A stretch of DNA of 64,000 nucleotides from DATAOG01 sp963840925 (GCA_963840925.1 CAWJAY010000057.1:1-64000); one strand, 5' to 3'. Positions 40,861 to 52,875 are shown, numbered from the stretch's first letter. Notes: a model not told the origin generated them from the letters alone. Numbers and translations are program-made.

Positions 40861-41776
40861 TCAGAGCCGGGAAAAAAGCTCGCTCGCGACCCGCGGCAGG
40901 ATCGCATGCAGGCGGGCGAGCTGCTCGAGATCGGGGGCGTAGCCGCCGCCGACCACGCCCGCGACCGGAACGCCGGCCTTGAGGCAGGTCTCGAGCACAT
41001 AGCGCTCGCGGCGCTCCAGGCCCTCGCCGGTCAGCGCCAGCCGGCCGAGCTTGTCGTCGACGTGCGGATCGACGCCGGCGTTGAAGAACACGAGGTCCGG
41101 GCGCACGTCCTCGAGCAGACCCGGCAGATGGTCCGGCGAGCAGCGCCAGATAGGCGTCGTCCTCGAGCCCGGCCTCGAGCGCCAGATCGAGGTCGCCCGC
41201 CTGCTTGTGCAGCGGGAAATTGGTCCGGCAGTGCATCGAGAAGGTGAACACGCGCGGCTCGTCCGCGGAAGATCGCCGCGGTGCCGTCGCCCTGGTGGAC
41301 GTCGAGGTCGACCACCAGCGCGCGGCTCGATCCGGCCCTCGGCGAGCAGCACGCGTGCCGCGACCGCGACGTCGTTGAACACGCAGAAGCCCGAGCCATG
41401 GTCGGCGAAGGCGTGATGGCTGCCGCCCGCGGTATTGCAGGCGAGGCCGTGCTCGAGCGCGAGGCGCGCCGTCGAGCAGCGTGCCGCCGTTGGCGGCGCG
41501 CGGGCGCGGCGCGCGACCTCGGCGCGTGATCGGCAGGCCGATCTGGCGCACCGCCCGGGCATCGAGCGTCTGGGTCAGCACCGCCGCGACGTAGGCCGGC
41601 GCGTGCGCCAGCTCGAGCCAGGCGGCGGTGGCCGGCTCGGGCACGTGGACCTCGTCCTGGGCGACCACGCGGTCCTCGAGCAGGCGCGCCATCAGCCGCC
41701 CGAACTTGGCCATCGGAAAGCGATGGCCGGCCGGCATCGGCGCCACGTAGGCGGGGTGATGGACCACGGGCAGCAT
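40861..41776 (-). CDS. histone deacetylase-like amidohydrolase, frameshifted
   Basis: Zinc deacetylase fold of the AcuC/HDAC class. Starts 'MLPVVHHPAYVAPMPAGHRF'. The active-site region 'AGGSHHAFADHGSGFCVFND', then 'LVFFNAGVDPHVDDKLGRLA' and 'AGVVGGGY' are present; total span (~305 codons) fits the short bacterial class. Several frame changes (41520, 41470, 41330, 41265 and 41130 areas) break it. Bacterial members remove acetyl groups from proteins, polyamines or small molecules; the substrate here is unknown. Confidence 0.85.
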
Positions 41777-41965
41777 CCGCGTGGTCTAGCATCGGGCGCG
41801 GGCGGGCACGAGCCGCAACTCCGGCAGCGGGCGCTCGCCTTTGCGGCAAGTAGGGATAGGTAAGGCTCTAACCACACTCGCAGTCGGCCGGCCGCTTAAC
41901 GTGGCGATTACCTGGGCGGATCATAGTTTGCTAGAAGGGTAGCCTCTGGAGCGAGGAACGCCGCA

Positions 41966-42764
41966 GTGGGACAAGTCGGAACGATGGCCGCGCCGGGGGA
42001 GTCGTCGGCCCCGCCCGGCCTCGAATGGGGCCGGGTGATCGGGCTGCCGGTCACCGTCGGCAATCCGACGACGGTCAGCCGGGAGATCCTCCAGCGCGCC
42101 CGGCGCGGTCAGGGCGGTCAGGTCTGCGTCGCCAACGTCCACATGCTGGTCGAGGCGCGCGGTGATCCAGGCCTGCGTCGGGTGCTCGAGGACGCAGCAC
42201 TCGTGGTCAGCGACGGCATGCCGGTGGTCTGGCAGCTGCGCCGGCGCGGGTTCGCCCACGCGGAGCAGGTGCGCGGGCCCGATCTGACGGTCAGCCTCTG
42301 CGAGCAGGCTGCGGCCGCCGGCCTGCCGGTTTATTTCTACGGCGGCGATGCTGCCTTGATGGCCGAGCTCCAGACCGTGCTGCGCGCCCGCATTCCAGCG
42401 CTCCGGATCGCCGGCGCCGAGGCGGCGCCGCTGCTGCCGCGGCAGCCCGCGACCGATCCGGCGCTGGTCGAGCGCGTCCGCAACTCCGGCGCCGCGCCTG
42501 CTGTTCGTCGGCCTCGGTTGCCCCAAGCAGGAGTTCTGGATGCACGCCCACCGGCCGCAGCTGGACGCGGTGCTGGTCGGCGTCGGCCAGGCGTTCGGGA
42601 TCATCGCGGGCCACGTCCCCGAGGCGCCGGCCTGGATGCGCCGCTCGGGCCTGGAGTGGCTGTTCCGGGTGCTCTCCGAGCCGCGCCGGCTCTGGCGCCG
42701 CTACCTGGTGACCAACACGCTGTTCGGGATCTTCCTGCTCCGCGAGGCTCTCTCCGGCCGCTGA
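41966..42764 (+). CDS. WecB/TagA/CpsF-family glycosyltransferase (GT26), one frameshift
   Basis: Transfers N-acetylmannosamine(uronic acid)-type or related sugars to undecaprenyl-linked acceptors in surface polysaccharide synthesis. The N-terminal part 'CVANVHMLVEARGDPGLR', 'LVVSDGMPVVWQLRRRG' and 'PVYFYGGDAALMAEL' lead to a frame change at ~42490, after which 'GLGCPKQEFWMHAH' and 'VGQAFGIIAGHVPEAPAWM' complete the domain, with the basic C-terminus 'EPRRLWRRYL' that docks on the membrane. GTG 41966 has AGGA upstream. Confidence 0.88.
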
Positions 42765-42767
42765 GGC

Positions 42768-43700
42768 TCAGCGCGGGGCGGCGCGGACCAGCAGGAACAG
42801 GCCGCCGACCACCGCGAGCAAGGCCGTGACCTCCGCGACCCCGACCGGCTCGCCGAGCAGCCAGGCCGAGCTGATCACGCCGACCGCCGGCACCGCGAGC
42901 ACGCTGATCGCGGCCACATGCGCGGGCAGCAGGCTCACGAGCTTGAAATAGGCGGTCTGACAGAAGATGGTCGCGACGAAGATCGCATAGGCGAGCCCGA
43001 TCGCCGGCTTCAGGCTGAGCGCGCCGAGGTCCGGAAACGGCTCCAGCAGCCACCAGCCGAGCACGATCGGCAGGCCGCCGATCAGCTGCTGCCAGGCGGT
43101 CAGCGCCATGACCGGCATGTCGCCCCAGGCGAATTTCTTGACCAGGACCGTGCCGATCGCCCAGCTGAGCGCCGCCCCGGCCATCAGCAGGGCGCCGAGC
43201 GGCGCGCTGCCGACCACGGTCAGATCCTGGCCGATCAGGAGCACCAGCGCGGCCATCCCGAGCATCAGGGCCAGCCCCTGGCGCAGTGTCAGCCGGGCGC
43301 CGAGAAACAGCACGCTGAGCGGCGCGGCCCACAGCGGCATCGTGTAGCCGATGATCGCGGCCCGCCCGGAGCCGGTCATCAGCAGCGCATAGGCCGAGAG
43401 CAGATGCCAGGCGGTGATGTTGAAGGCCGAGACCAGCGCCAGCGGCCACAGGCTGCCGCGGGGCAGGCCGACCCTGCCGCCGCTCGCGCGGGTCAGCGCC
43501 AGCAGCGTCACGCCCCCGATCATCAGGCACAGCGAGCGGAACGCCCAGGGCTGCACCTCCTGGAGCGCCAGCTTCATCATCGGCCAGTTGACGCCCCAGG
43601 TGATCGTGAGCGCGACCAGCAAAAGGATGCCCGAGCGCGGCAGCCCGCCGGCGGCATGCGCTCCGGGCGCGACCAGCCGGTCGCCGCTTGGGCTCGCCAT
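42768..43700 (-). CDS. EamA/DMT-family transporter
   Basis: Intact inner-membrane protein of about 310 residues with ten predicted helices in two EamA repeats, beginning after a short cytoplasmic lead. 'TWGVNWPMMKLALQEVQPW' opens repeat 1, 'GALLMAGAALSWAIGTVLVK' opens repeat 2. Family members export amino acids or other small metabolites. ATG 43700 is preferred; a longer form from 43778 adds 26 unconserved residues. It converges with the glycosyltransferase gene. Confidence 0.85.
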   Translation of the reverse strand: MASPSGDRLVAPGAHAAGGLPRSGILLLVALTITWGVNWPMMKLALQEVQPWAFRSLCLMIGGVTLLALTRASGGRVGLPRGSLWPLALVSAFNITAWHLLSAYALLMTGSGRAAIIGYTMPLWAAPLSVLFLGARLTLRQGLALMLGMAALVLLIGQDLTVVGSAPLGALLMAGAALSWAIGTVLVKKFAWGDMPVMALTAWQQLIGGLPIVLGWWLLEPFPDLGALSLKPAIGLAYAIFVATIFCQTAYFKLVSLLPAHVAAISVLAVPAVGVISSAWLLGEPVGVAEVTALLAVVGGLFLLVRAAPR

Positions 43701-43737
43701 GCCGCGCCGGAAGCGCCCGATCAGGCGCGGCGCGGGA

Positions 43738-43944
43738 TCAGAAGTCGGTGCATCGACCGCCCTTCTCCCAGTCGCCATAGCGGGTCGGCTCCGGGCCCTC
43801 GGGCCCGCCGATCTCGCGGCCCGGGGGCAGCCCCGGCCGGGCAGGCTCCGGGCGCGGGTCCGGCCGGGCCGGCGAGCGCGCCGGCCGGGCTTCCGCCGGC
43901 TTGCCGTGCGCCGGCGGCCGCCGCTCCCGGGTCCGGCCGGTCAC
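43738..43944 (-). CDS. DUF1674 protein (SdhAF4-like)
   Basis: Short protein of about 68 residues from GTG 43944. The proline-rich, poorly conserved N-terminus is followed by the diagnostic C-terminus 'EIGGPEGPEPTRYGDWEKGG' and 'RCTDF'. In mitochondria the homologous SdhAF4/Sdh8 binds flavinylated succinate dehydrogenase subunit A and protects it during assembly; bacterial relatives probably act likewise. It lies eight bases after the DUF1476 stop, so the two are likely co-translated. Confidence 0.85.
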   Translation of the reverse strand: MTGRTRERRPPAHGKPAEARPARSPARPDPRPEPARPGLPPGREIGGPEGPEPTRYGDWEKGGRCTDF

Positions 43945-43951
43945 GGCAAAC

Positions 43952-44272
43952 TCATTCGGCCTTGATCTGCTGGGCGGCGAGCTCGCGGCATTCGACCAGG
44001 CGCTTGCGCAGGACCTGATCGCTGATCTCGACCCCCTTGGCGGCAAGGTCGGCCTTCACCTTGGTGAAGATGTCGTCGTCGCCCGGCGCCTCGAAATCGA
44101 CCATGACCACGTCCTTGGCATAGCTCGCGGCGGTCTCGCCGGTCAGCCCCAGCTGCTCGGCGATCCACAGCCCGAAGATCTTGTTGCCCCGGTTGCGCGC
44201 CTTGAACAGCAGCTCCTGATCGTGCTTGAAGCGGGTCTCCTCATGGCGCTCGCGATCGTCGAAAGTGGTCAT
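43952..44272 (-). CDS. DUF1476 protein, F1-ATPase zeta subunit type
   Basis: Intact, 106 residues. 'MTTFDDRERHEETRFKHDQE', 'LLFKARNRGNKIFGLWIAEQ' and 'SYAKDVVMVDFEAPGDDDIF' match the alphaproteobacterial zeta subunit, an intrinsic inhibitor of the F1Fo-ATP synthase first characterised in Paracoccus. The inhibitory N-terminal helix is present. Cytoplasmic. Followed directly by the DUF1674 gene. Confidence 0.88.
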   Translation of the reverse strand: MTTFDDRERHEETRFKHDQELLFKARNRGNKIFGLWIAEQLGLTGETAASYAKDVVMVDFEAPGDDDIFTKVKADLAAKGVEISDQVLRKRLVECRELAAQQIKAE

Positions 44273-44371
44273 CCTGGCCTCGCGCTGGCTGGCGTTGCGG
44301 GCTACGCTTGCGCTTCAATATAGCCGCGCGGGGGGCCCTAGGCCAGCCGGGCGGACGGAGACCGAACGACA

Positions 44372-45202
44372 ATGTGCACGGTGGTTGTCCTGCGCCGCCC
44401 CGGCGCGCGCTGGCCGCTGCTCCTGGCCGCCAACCGCGACGAGCTGAAGAGCCGGCCCTGGCGGCCGCCGGGACGGCACTGGCCGGACCGCCCCGAGGTC
44501 GTCGCCGGGCGTGACGAGCAGGCCGGCGGCACCTGGCTCGGGGTCAACGACCACGGCGTGGTCGCGACGGTCTTGAACCGGGTCGGCACGCTCGGTCCGG
44601 AGACCGGCAAGCGCTCGCGGGGCGAGCTGGTGCTCGAGGCCCTCGACCATGCCGACGCGGCCGCCGCGGCCGGGGCGCTCGCCGACCTCGAGCCCGCGGC
44701 CTATCGGCCGTTCAACCTGATCGTTGCCGACCAGCAGGGCGCCTACTGGCTGCGCCACGCCGGCGCGCTGCCGAGCTTTGCCTACCGCGCCCGCGACGGC
44801 AGCCTGCGCGCGATCGAGCCGATCCGGCTGCCCGGTGCGGCCACCGGCGAGCGGACGCGGTCCGGCGGCGTCGAATGCCGGCCGCTGCCCGAGGGCCTCT
44901 CGATGCTGACCGCCCGCGAGCTCAACGATCCGGCCTCGCCGCGGATCGCCCATTACCTCGAGCGCTGGCGCGCAGCCCCGCCGCCCGACCCGGACGCCGA
45001 CGACTGGGCGGCCTGGGCCGAGCTGCTCGCCGACCGCAGGGGTCCGGGCGACGACCCGCGCCACGCGATGGCGATCCTGACCACGGACGACTACGGCACG
45101 GTCTGCAGCAGCCTGGTGGCGGTCTCGGCATCGGGCCGGGCGATCATGAAGTTCGCGCCCGGCCTGCCGGGCGAGGCGGCGTTCGAGACGGTCGCCGCCT
45201 GA
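44372..45202 (+). CDS. NRDE-family protein (TANGO2-like)
   Basis: Intact 276-residue protein of the NRDE/TANGO2 family, named for the 'LAANRDELKSRPW' motif near the N-terminus after an initiator Met-Cys ('MCTVVVL'). The N-terminal nucleophile-like fold resembles Ntn hydrolases, with Cys2 as the presumed nucleophile. The biochemical role is unsettled; heme or lipid handling has been proposed for TANGO2. GGAG lies about 12 bases upstream. Confidence 0.85.
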   Translation: MCTVVVLRRPGARWPLLLAANRDELKSRPWRPPGRHWPDRPEVVAGRDEQAGGTWLGVNDHGVVATVLNRVGTLGPETGKRSRGELVLEALDHADAAAAAGALADLEPAAYRPFNLIVADQQGAYWLRHAGALPSFAYRARDGSLRAIEPIRLPGAATGERTRSGGVECRPLPEGLSMLTARELNDPASPRIAHYLERWRAAPPPDPDADDWAAWAELLADRRGPGDDPRHAMAILTTDDYGTVCSSLVAVSASGRAIMKFAPGLPGEAAFETVAA

Positions 45203-45209
45203 GGCCGGG

Positions 45210-45350
45210 TCAGGCGAGGTGGCCGGCCAGTCCGGCGAGACCGATCACGATCAGGTAGATCGCCACGATGTAGTTCAGCAGTCGCGGAAAGATCAGGATC
45301 AGGATGCCCGCGATCAGGGCCACCAGCGGCTGTAGAACGATGATCTGCAT
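45210..45350 (-). CDS. DUF3096 46-residue membrane protein
   Basis: Tiny gene on the minus strand from ATG 45350 to TGA 45210. The translation opens 'MQIIVLQPLVALIAGILILI' and continues 'FPRLLNYIVAIYLIVIGLAG' with ending 'LAGHLA'. Two hydrophobic helices are joined by the conserved 'PRLLNYIVAIYLI', the DUF3096 signature. Function unknown. It converges with the NRDE gene seven bases away. Confidence 0.85.
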   Translation of the reverse strand: MQIIVLQPLVALIAGILILIFPRLLNYIVAIYLIVIGLAGLAGHLA

Positions 45351-45484
45351 GACCAGGATTCCCTGCGTGTCCGCCCTTCGCTCCGAGCAATTCTACACCC
45401 CGCTCAACGACCAACCCGCGACCACGGTTCCGACGCCGTCGTGGCCAAGCCGGCAGGGTCCTACCGCCGCGGCCGCGCCTGAGC

Positions 45485-46138
45485 TCAGGCCGGCTCGCCG
45501 CGATAGCCGCAGCCGATCAGGTAGATCTCCGAGGATCCGGTCCGGCTCGCCTCGGGCCGGAGCCAGCGCTCGCGCGAACTGCCGGCGTGCCGCCGCGGCA
45601 ACCCCGGCCTCGGCGCCGCGCAGGAGCTTCAGGACCAGGCTGCCGCCCGGCGCCAGCAGCTCCGGCAGCAGGGCGAGCACCGCCTCGGCGAGCGCCTCGG
45701 CGCGCAGCCGGTCGAGCGTGCGCTGGCCGGTCGCCGGCGCCGCGAGGTCGCTCAGCACGAGCTCGGCCGGGCCGCCCGCGGGTCGCGCAGCGCTGCGATC
45801 GTCGCCGCCTCGAAGATGTCGCCCTGCAGCAGGGCGCGCCGGCCGATCGGCGCGACCTCCTGCAGGTCCACCCCGATCACCCGGCAGCCGCGCGCGGCGG
45901 CGACCTGCGACCCAGCCGCCGGGCGCGCTGCCGAGGTCGATCACCCGCCGGCCCGGGCGCAGGAGAGCGAACTTGGCGGTCGATCTCGTGCAGCTTGTAC
46001 GCCGCCCGCGAGCGAAAGCCCTCCGTCCGCGCCTCTGCACGAAGCGATCGTTGATGTGGCGGTCGAGCCAGCGGCTCGAGCTCGCCCGCCGCCCCTTGCT
46101 CGAGCGTAGGCGGACCTTGGCGCGCGCGGCTCCGGCAT
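45485..46138 (-). CDS. rlmE: RlmE/FtsJ 23S rRNA U2552 2'-O-methyltransferase, frameshifted
   Basis: Methylates U2552 of 23S rRNA in late 50S assembly. From ATG 46138, with several frame changes between 46100 and 45790 and one near 45570, the pieces read 'DRHINDRFVQ', 'TEGFRSRAAYKLHEID', 'VIDLGSAPGGW' (motif I), 'VIGVDLQEVAPIGR', 'LVLSDLAAPATGQRTLDRLR', 'GSLVLKLLRG' and 'SSEIYLIGCGYRGEPA'. The K-D-K-E catalytic set (K of AAYKL, D of LSDLA, K of LVLKL, E of SSEIY) is complete. It starts five bases after the ppx stop. Confidence 0.85.
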
Positions 46139-46143
46139 CGGGC

Positions 46144-47239
46144 TCAGAGGCTGGTCGACCGGGGCGCCGCCGTGGCGAGCGCGCCGGCGCCGGCAGCGGC
46201 GACGGTTGCTCCCGGGTCGCTGAGCGCCTGCGTCGAGCGAGCGGCCCAGCAGGCCTGCAGCATGCCCTCGCGCAGGCCGCGGTCGGCGACCCGCAGCTGG
46301 TCGGTCGGCCAGCTGCGCAGGATCGCCTCGAGGATCGCGCAGCCGGCCACCACCAGGTCGGCGCGGCCCGGCCCGATGCAGGGATGCGCCGCCCGCTCGG
46401 CGTTGGTCATGCCGCGCAGCCGCGCCGAGACGCTCGCGATCGCGCCCGGTGTCGAGCACCAGGCCGTCGATCTGGCGGCGGTCGTAGCGCGTCAGATCGA
46501 GGTGGAGCGCGGCGAGCGTGGTGACCGTACCCGAGGTCCCGAGCATCTGGCTGCGCGCCGCCGACAAAATGTGCGGCCGGATGCGCATGGCTCGCCTCGA
46601 TCGGCGCCAGCAGGCGCTGCACCCTGCGCACCATGTCCTCGAAGGTCGGAGCGTCGGGCTCGGCGGCGAACGCCTCCGCCAGCGCGACCACGCCGATCGG
46701 AACCGAAGAGGTGCAGCGCAACCAGGGCCGGCCGCCGCCCTGGCTGCGGTCGAGCCACAAGCACTTCGGTGCTGCCGCCGCCGATGTCGACCAGCAGCAC
46801 GTGCTCGGCGGCGGGATCGACCAGCGGCAGGCAGCCCAGCAGCGCGAGCCGCGCCTCGTCCTCGTGCGGCAGGATCTCGAACGCGAGGCCGGTGACCCGC
46901 CTGACCCGCTCGAGGAACTCGACGCCGTTGCTGGCGCGGCGGCAGGCCTCGGTGGCGACGCAGCGGAGCCGACCGACCTCGTGGCGGCCGATGATCCGGG
47001 CGCAGACCCGCAGCGCTGCGATCGTGCGCGCGATCGCCCGCTCGCTCAGCCGTCCGCTGCTCGGCGACCGCCTCGCCCAGCCGCACGATGCGCGAGAAGC
47101 TGTCGACGACCTGGAAAGCCGGGCCCTCGGCCGCGCGACCAGCAACCGGCAGTTGTTGGTGCCGAGGTCGAGCGCGGCCAATGCCGGCGGAACGCTGCCG
47201 CCGGCGCGCGAAATCGAGAGGCGGTCGAGGCTGGATCAT
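46144..47239 (-). CDS. ppx: Ppx/GppA exopolyphosphatase-type phosphatase, frameshifted
   Basis: Actin-like ATPase-fold phosphatase acting on polyphosphate or pppGpp. ATG 47239 ('MIQPRPPLDFAR'). 'ALDLGTNNCRLLVAR' is the phosphate 1 motif, 'LRCVATEACRRASNGVEFL' follows, and 'HVLLVDIGGGSTEVLVA' is the phosphate 2 loop. The C-terminus reads 'CIGPGRADLVVAGCAILEAI', then 'RVADRGLREGM'. About five frame changes (47170, 47060, 46760, 46590 and 46450 areas). Its place directly before rlmE is an order I recall from other alphaproteobacteria. Confidence 0.85.
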
Positions 47240-47487
47240 GGGACGACGGCCGGACTGTAGGCGGTCCGGCCTTTGCGCATGATTTCGGACACCCGCTTTC
47301 CGGCGGCGCGGATTCGGCCTTGCCGCGCTCGAAGGACTGGGCTTAGGTGAGCCGCGGCCACGGAGTGGCGGAACGGGATGCGGTAAGCGGTCATGAGCGA
47401 GGCAGTCGGCGCGCCGCCGGGTCGGTGCGCGGCGCCGCGAGCGGCGGGTGAGCTGACCCTCGGGCGCGCGTCGGCAGCCACCCGGCC

Positions 47488-48061
47488 GTGGGCCGCGAAC
47501 GTCGGCGCGCCGTTCGGCCGGGCGCGTTGCGGTCCCCTGCCCTGCTCGCCGCCCTCGGCCTCGCGGCGCTGCCGCTCGCGGCCTGCGGCACCGCGCGCCG
47601 CAAACGCGGCGCCGGCCTGTCCGACCGCGCTGTTCCTCGCATGGCGCCGAGCGCACCGCGAGCTACCGCCCGGGCGCGATCGCAGCCCGGACGCGCTGCA
47701 ATCATCTGGCGGTCATGACCAATCTCGCAGAGCGGCTGCCGCTACAGCGATCAGGGCGTCGACGTCGACCTCGCGCTTCGACCTGATCGCCCAGCGCGGC
47801 CCGGCCGTTCGCCGGCGACCCGGCGGAGCTGACCTACTTCGTCGCCACGATCGGCGCCCGACGAGCGGATCCTGTCCAAGCAGCTGCTGAGCTCCGAGAT
47901 CGCGTTCGTCGCGGGCGAGGCGGCTCGCCGGGGTCGAGCGAGCAGTTGACCGTGCGGCTGCCGGCGGTCACGCCGGAGCAGGCGGCGCCTATGGCTCTAT
48001 CTCGGCTTCCAGCTCGACGAGGCCGAGCTGCAGCAGCCGTCGCCAGCCGCTGCTGCGCTGA
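47488..48061 (+). CDS. probable lipoprotein of unknown family, heavily frameshifted
   Basis: Joining frames gives a signal peptide 'SPALLAALGLAALPLAACG' (lipobox LAAC), then 'CPTALFLA', 'SYRPG', 'GVDVDL', 'FDLIAQRGPA', 'GDPAELTYFVATI', 'DERILSKQLLSSEIAFVAGE', 'EQLTVRLPAVTPEQA' and 'YLGFQLDEAEL', stopping at 48061. It resembles an uncharacterised envelope lipoprotein family of Rhodospirillales with the pattern of an Ig-like beta-sandwich. About eight indels are needed. The 47240-47487 stretch before it holds nothing I can recognise. Confidence 0.5.
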
Positions 48062-48085
48062 GCGCCTCGCCGGCGCGAGGCGCGC

Positions 48086-48114
48086 TTGACCTGTGGCCGC
48101 GGCGGGAGTAGTGT
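48086..48114 (+). promoter_or_regulatory. promoter of the glycine riboswitch and gcv operon
   Basis: TTGACC (48086-48091), 17-base spacer, TAGTGT (48109-48114). Transcription would begin near 48121, about 20 bases before the first aptamer, exactly where a riboswitch promoter should lie. Confidence 0.6.
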
Positions 48115-48140
48115 GCAACGACATCGCCAGCTGAGCCTCG

Positions 48141-48354
48141 CGGGAGAGACCGCGCCAGCCGCGCTTGTCGGGTGGCTCGGGCGCCGAAGGAGCAACCGCC
48201 CCGGAAACTCTCAGGCCAACGGACCGCGGGGGGATGGCGCTCTGGAGAGCGGGGTGCCGGTGGCGGGCCGGGCAGCCTCCACCGAAGGGGTAAGGCGCGG
48301 CGCGGGAGCTCTCCCGGGCGGCGCCTAAGTCTCTCAGGTCTGGGACAGAGGGGG
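48141..48354 (+). promoter_or_regulatory. tandem glycine riboswitch (two aptamers)
   Basis: Cis-regulatory RNA that senses glycine and usually turns on glycine cleavage genes when glycine is abundant. Aptamer 1 (48141-48250) shows GGGAGAGACCG, then GCCGAAGGAGCAA, AACTCTCAGGCCAACGGACC and CTCTGGAGAG. Aptamer 2 (48251-48354) shows CACCGAAGGGGTAAG, CTCTCAGGTCTGGGACAGAG. These are the conserved glycine-binding core elements and the order expected upstream of gcvT. Confidence 0.95.
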
Positions 48355-48390
48355 CTGAACCGCCGGCGCGCGAGCGCCGGCGCGCAGCCC
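48352..48390 (+). promoter_or_regulatory. hairpin between riboswitch and gcvT ribosome binding site
   Basis: Inner stem CGCCGGCGC (48361-48369) pairs perfectly with GCGCCGGCG (48374-48382) around a GCGA tetraloop; an outer stem GGGCTG (48352-48357) pairs with CAGCCC (48385-48390). It ends three bases before the GGAGGT site (48393-48398). The outer arm overlaps the 3' edge of aptamer 2, so it may be the expression platform. No U-run, so not an obvious intrinsic terminator. Confidence 0.55.
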
Positions 48391-48405
48391 TTGGAGGTCC
48401 CGGCC

Positions 48406-49527
48406 GTGAGCGACCCGTCCGCCTCCAGCGCCCGACCGCGCGCCGCACCCCGCTCTACGACCTCCATCGCGAGCTCGGCGGCCGCATGGTCGAGTTCGCC
48501 GGCTGGTCGCTGCCGGTGCAGTACCCGGCCGGGATCATGGCCGAGCATCGCCACTGCCGCAGCGCCGCGGCGCTGTTCGACGTCTCGCACATGGGCCAGG
48601 TGCTGGTCCGCGGCGCGGCCGCCGCGGCGGAGTTCGAGCGCCTGGTGCCGGCCGACGTCGCGGGGCTGCCCGAAGGCCGGCTGCGCTACACCGTGTTCAC
48701 CAACGAGGCGCGGCGGGGTGCTCGACGATCTGATCGTCGGCAGGGTCGAGGATGGCCTGTTCGTGGTGGTCAACGCCGGCCGCCGGGACGGCCGACCTCG
48801 CCCACATGCGCGGGCGCGCTGGAGCCCGCCTGCACGGTCGAGGAGCTGGCCGCGCGCGCGCTGCTGGCGCTCCAGGGTCCCGCGGCGGCCGCCGTGATGG
48901 CGCGCCTCGCGCCGGCGCGGCCCGGCTCGCGTTCATGCAGGCGGCCGAGATCGCGGTCGCGGGCTGCCCTGCCGCGTCTCCCGCTCCGGCTACACCGGCG
49001 AGGACGGCTTCGAGATCTCGGTCGCCGCCGAGCCAGGCCGAGGAGCTCGCGCGCCGCCTGCTCGAGGAGCCGGAGGTCGCGCCCGCCGGCCTCGGCGCCC
49101 GCGATTCGCTGCGCCTCGAGGCCGGGCTCTGCCTCTACGGCCACGAGCTCTCGCCGGCGACCAGCCCGATCGAGGCCGGGCTCGCCTGGACCATCCCCAA
49201 GCGCCGGCGCGCCGAAGGCGGCTTTCCGGGCGCCGGCGTGATCCTCGGCCAGCTCGAGCCGAGGCCCGCCGAAGGCTGGTCGGGCTTCGCCCGGACGGCC
49301 GCGCGCCGGCGCGCGAGGGCACCGAGGTCCAGGACACCGACGGCCGGCCGGTGGGCGAGGTCACCAGCGGCGGCTTCGGCCCGACCGTCGGCGGCCCGAT
49401 CGCGCTCGGCTACGTCGCGAGCGCCCATGCCGCGCCCGATGTTGCCCTGCAGCTCGCGATCCGCGGCCGGCCGCACGCTGCTCGCGTCGTTAAGCTGCCG
49501 TTCGTCGCCCACCGCTACAAGCGCTGA
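48406..49527 (+). CDS. gcvT: aminomethyltransferase (glycine cleavage T protein), frameshifted
   Basis: T protein takes the aminomethyl group from H protein and forms 5,10-methylene-THF and ammonia. GTG 48406 lies seven bases after GGAGGT. Visible pieces: 'GGRMVEFAGWSLPVQYPAGI', 'LFDVSHMGQVLVRG', 'RVEDGLFVVVNAG', 'LGARDSLRLEAGLCLYGHEL', 'SPIEAGLAWTIPKRRR' and 'VASAHAAPDVALQLAIRGR', with the end at TGA 49527. Total ~373 codons. Resolved errors include an extra C near 48711 and an extra G near 48790; six or so more follow. First gene of the gcv operon. Confidence 0.92.
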
Positions 49528-49542
49528 CGGAGACCAAGCGCC

Positions 49543-49923
49543 ATGTCCGAGATCCGCTACACCGAAGGACCATGAGTGGGTGCGCGTCGAGGGCGACACT
49601 CGCCACGATCGGGATCAGCAATCACGCCCAGGAGCAGCTGGGCGACGTCGTGTTCGTCGAGCTGCCCGCGCTCGGCAAGCAGGTCGCCCGCAACGATGCG
49701 CTCGCGGTGGTCGAGAGCGTCAAGGCGGCGAGCGACGTCTACGCCCCGGTCGGCGGCGAGGTGGTCGAGGTCAATGCGGCGCTGAACGACGAGCCCGCGC
49801 TGGTCAACAGCGGCGCCGAGAGCGACGGCTGGTTCTGCAAGCTCAGGCTCGGCGATCCGGGCGAGCTCGAGCAGCTGATGGACGCCGAAGGCTATCGGGC
49901 GTTCGTCGCAGAGCGTGGCCTGA
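49543..49923 (+). CDS. gcvH: glycine cleavage system H protein, frameshifted
   Basis: Lipoyl carrier protein of the glycine cleavage complex. ATG 49543 ('MSEIRYT'); an extra base near 49565 and an extra T near 49605 interrupt the start, then 'DVVFVELPALGKQVARNDAL' and 'AVVESVKAASDVYAPVGGEV' follow, the Lys of 'ESVKAAS' being the lipoylation site. A third insertion near the end would place the stop at TGA 49921-49923, giving exactly 125 residues, the family length; without it the frame runs into gcvP. Confidence 0.92.
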
Positions 49924-49949
49924 GCCGACGACCGCTAGGGAGGAGCAGC

Positions 49950-52875
<2,926 letters not shown>

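Noticed and set aside
47340..47400. Possible tRNA-like segment with a GGCGGAAC element
   Set aside because: I could not form an acceptor stem, anticodon arm and T-arm from the surrounding bases.
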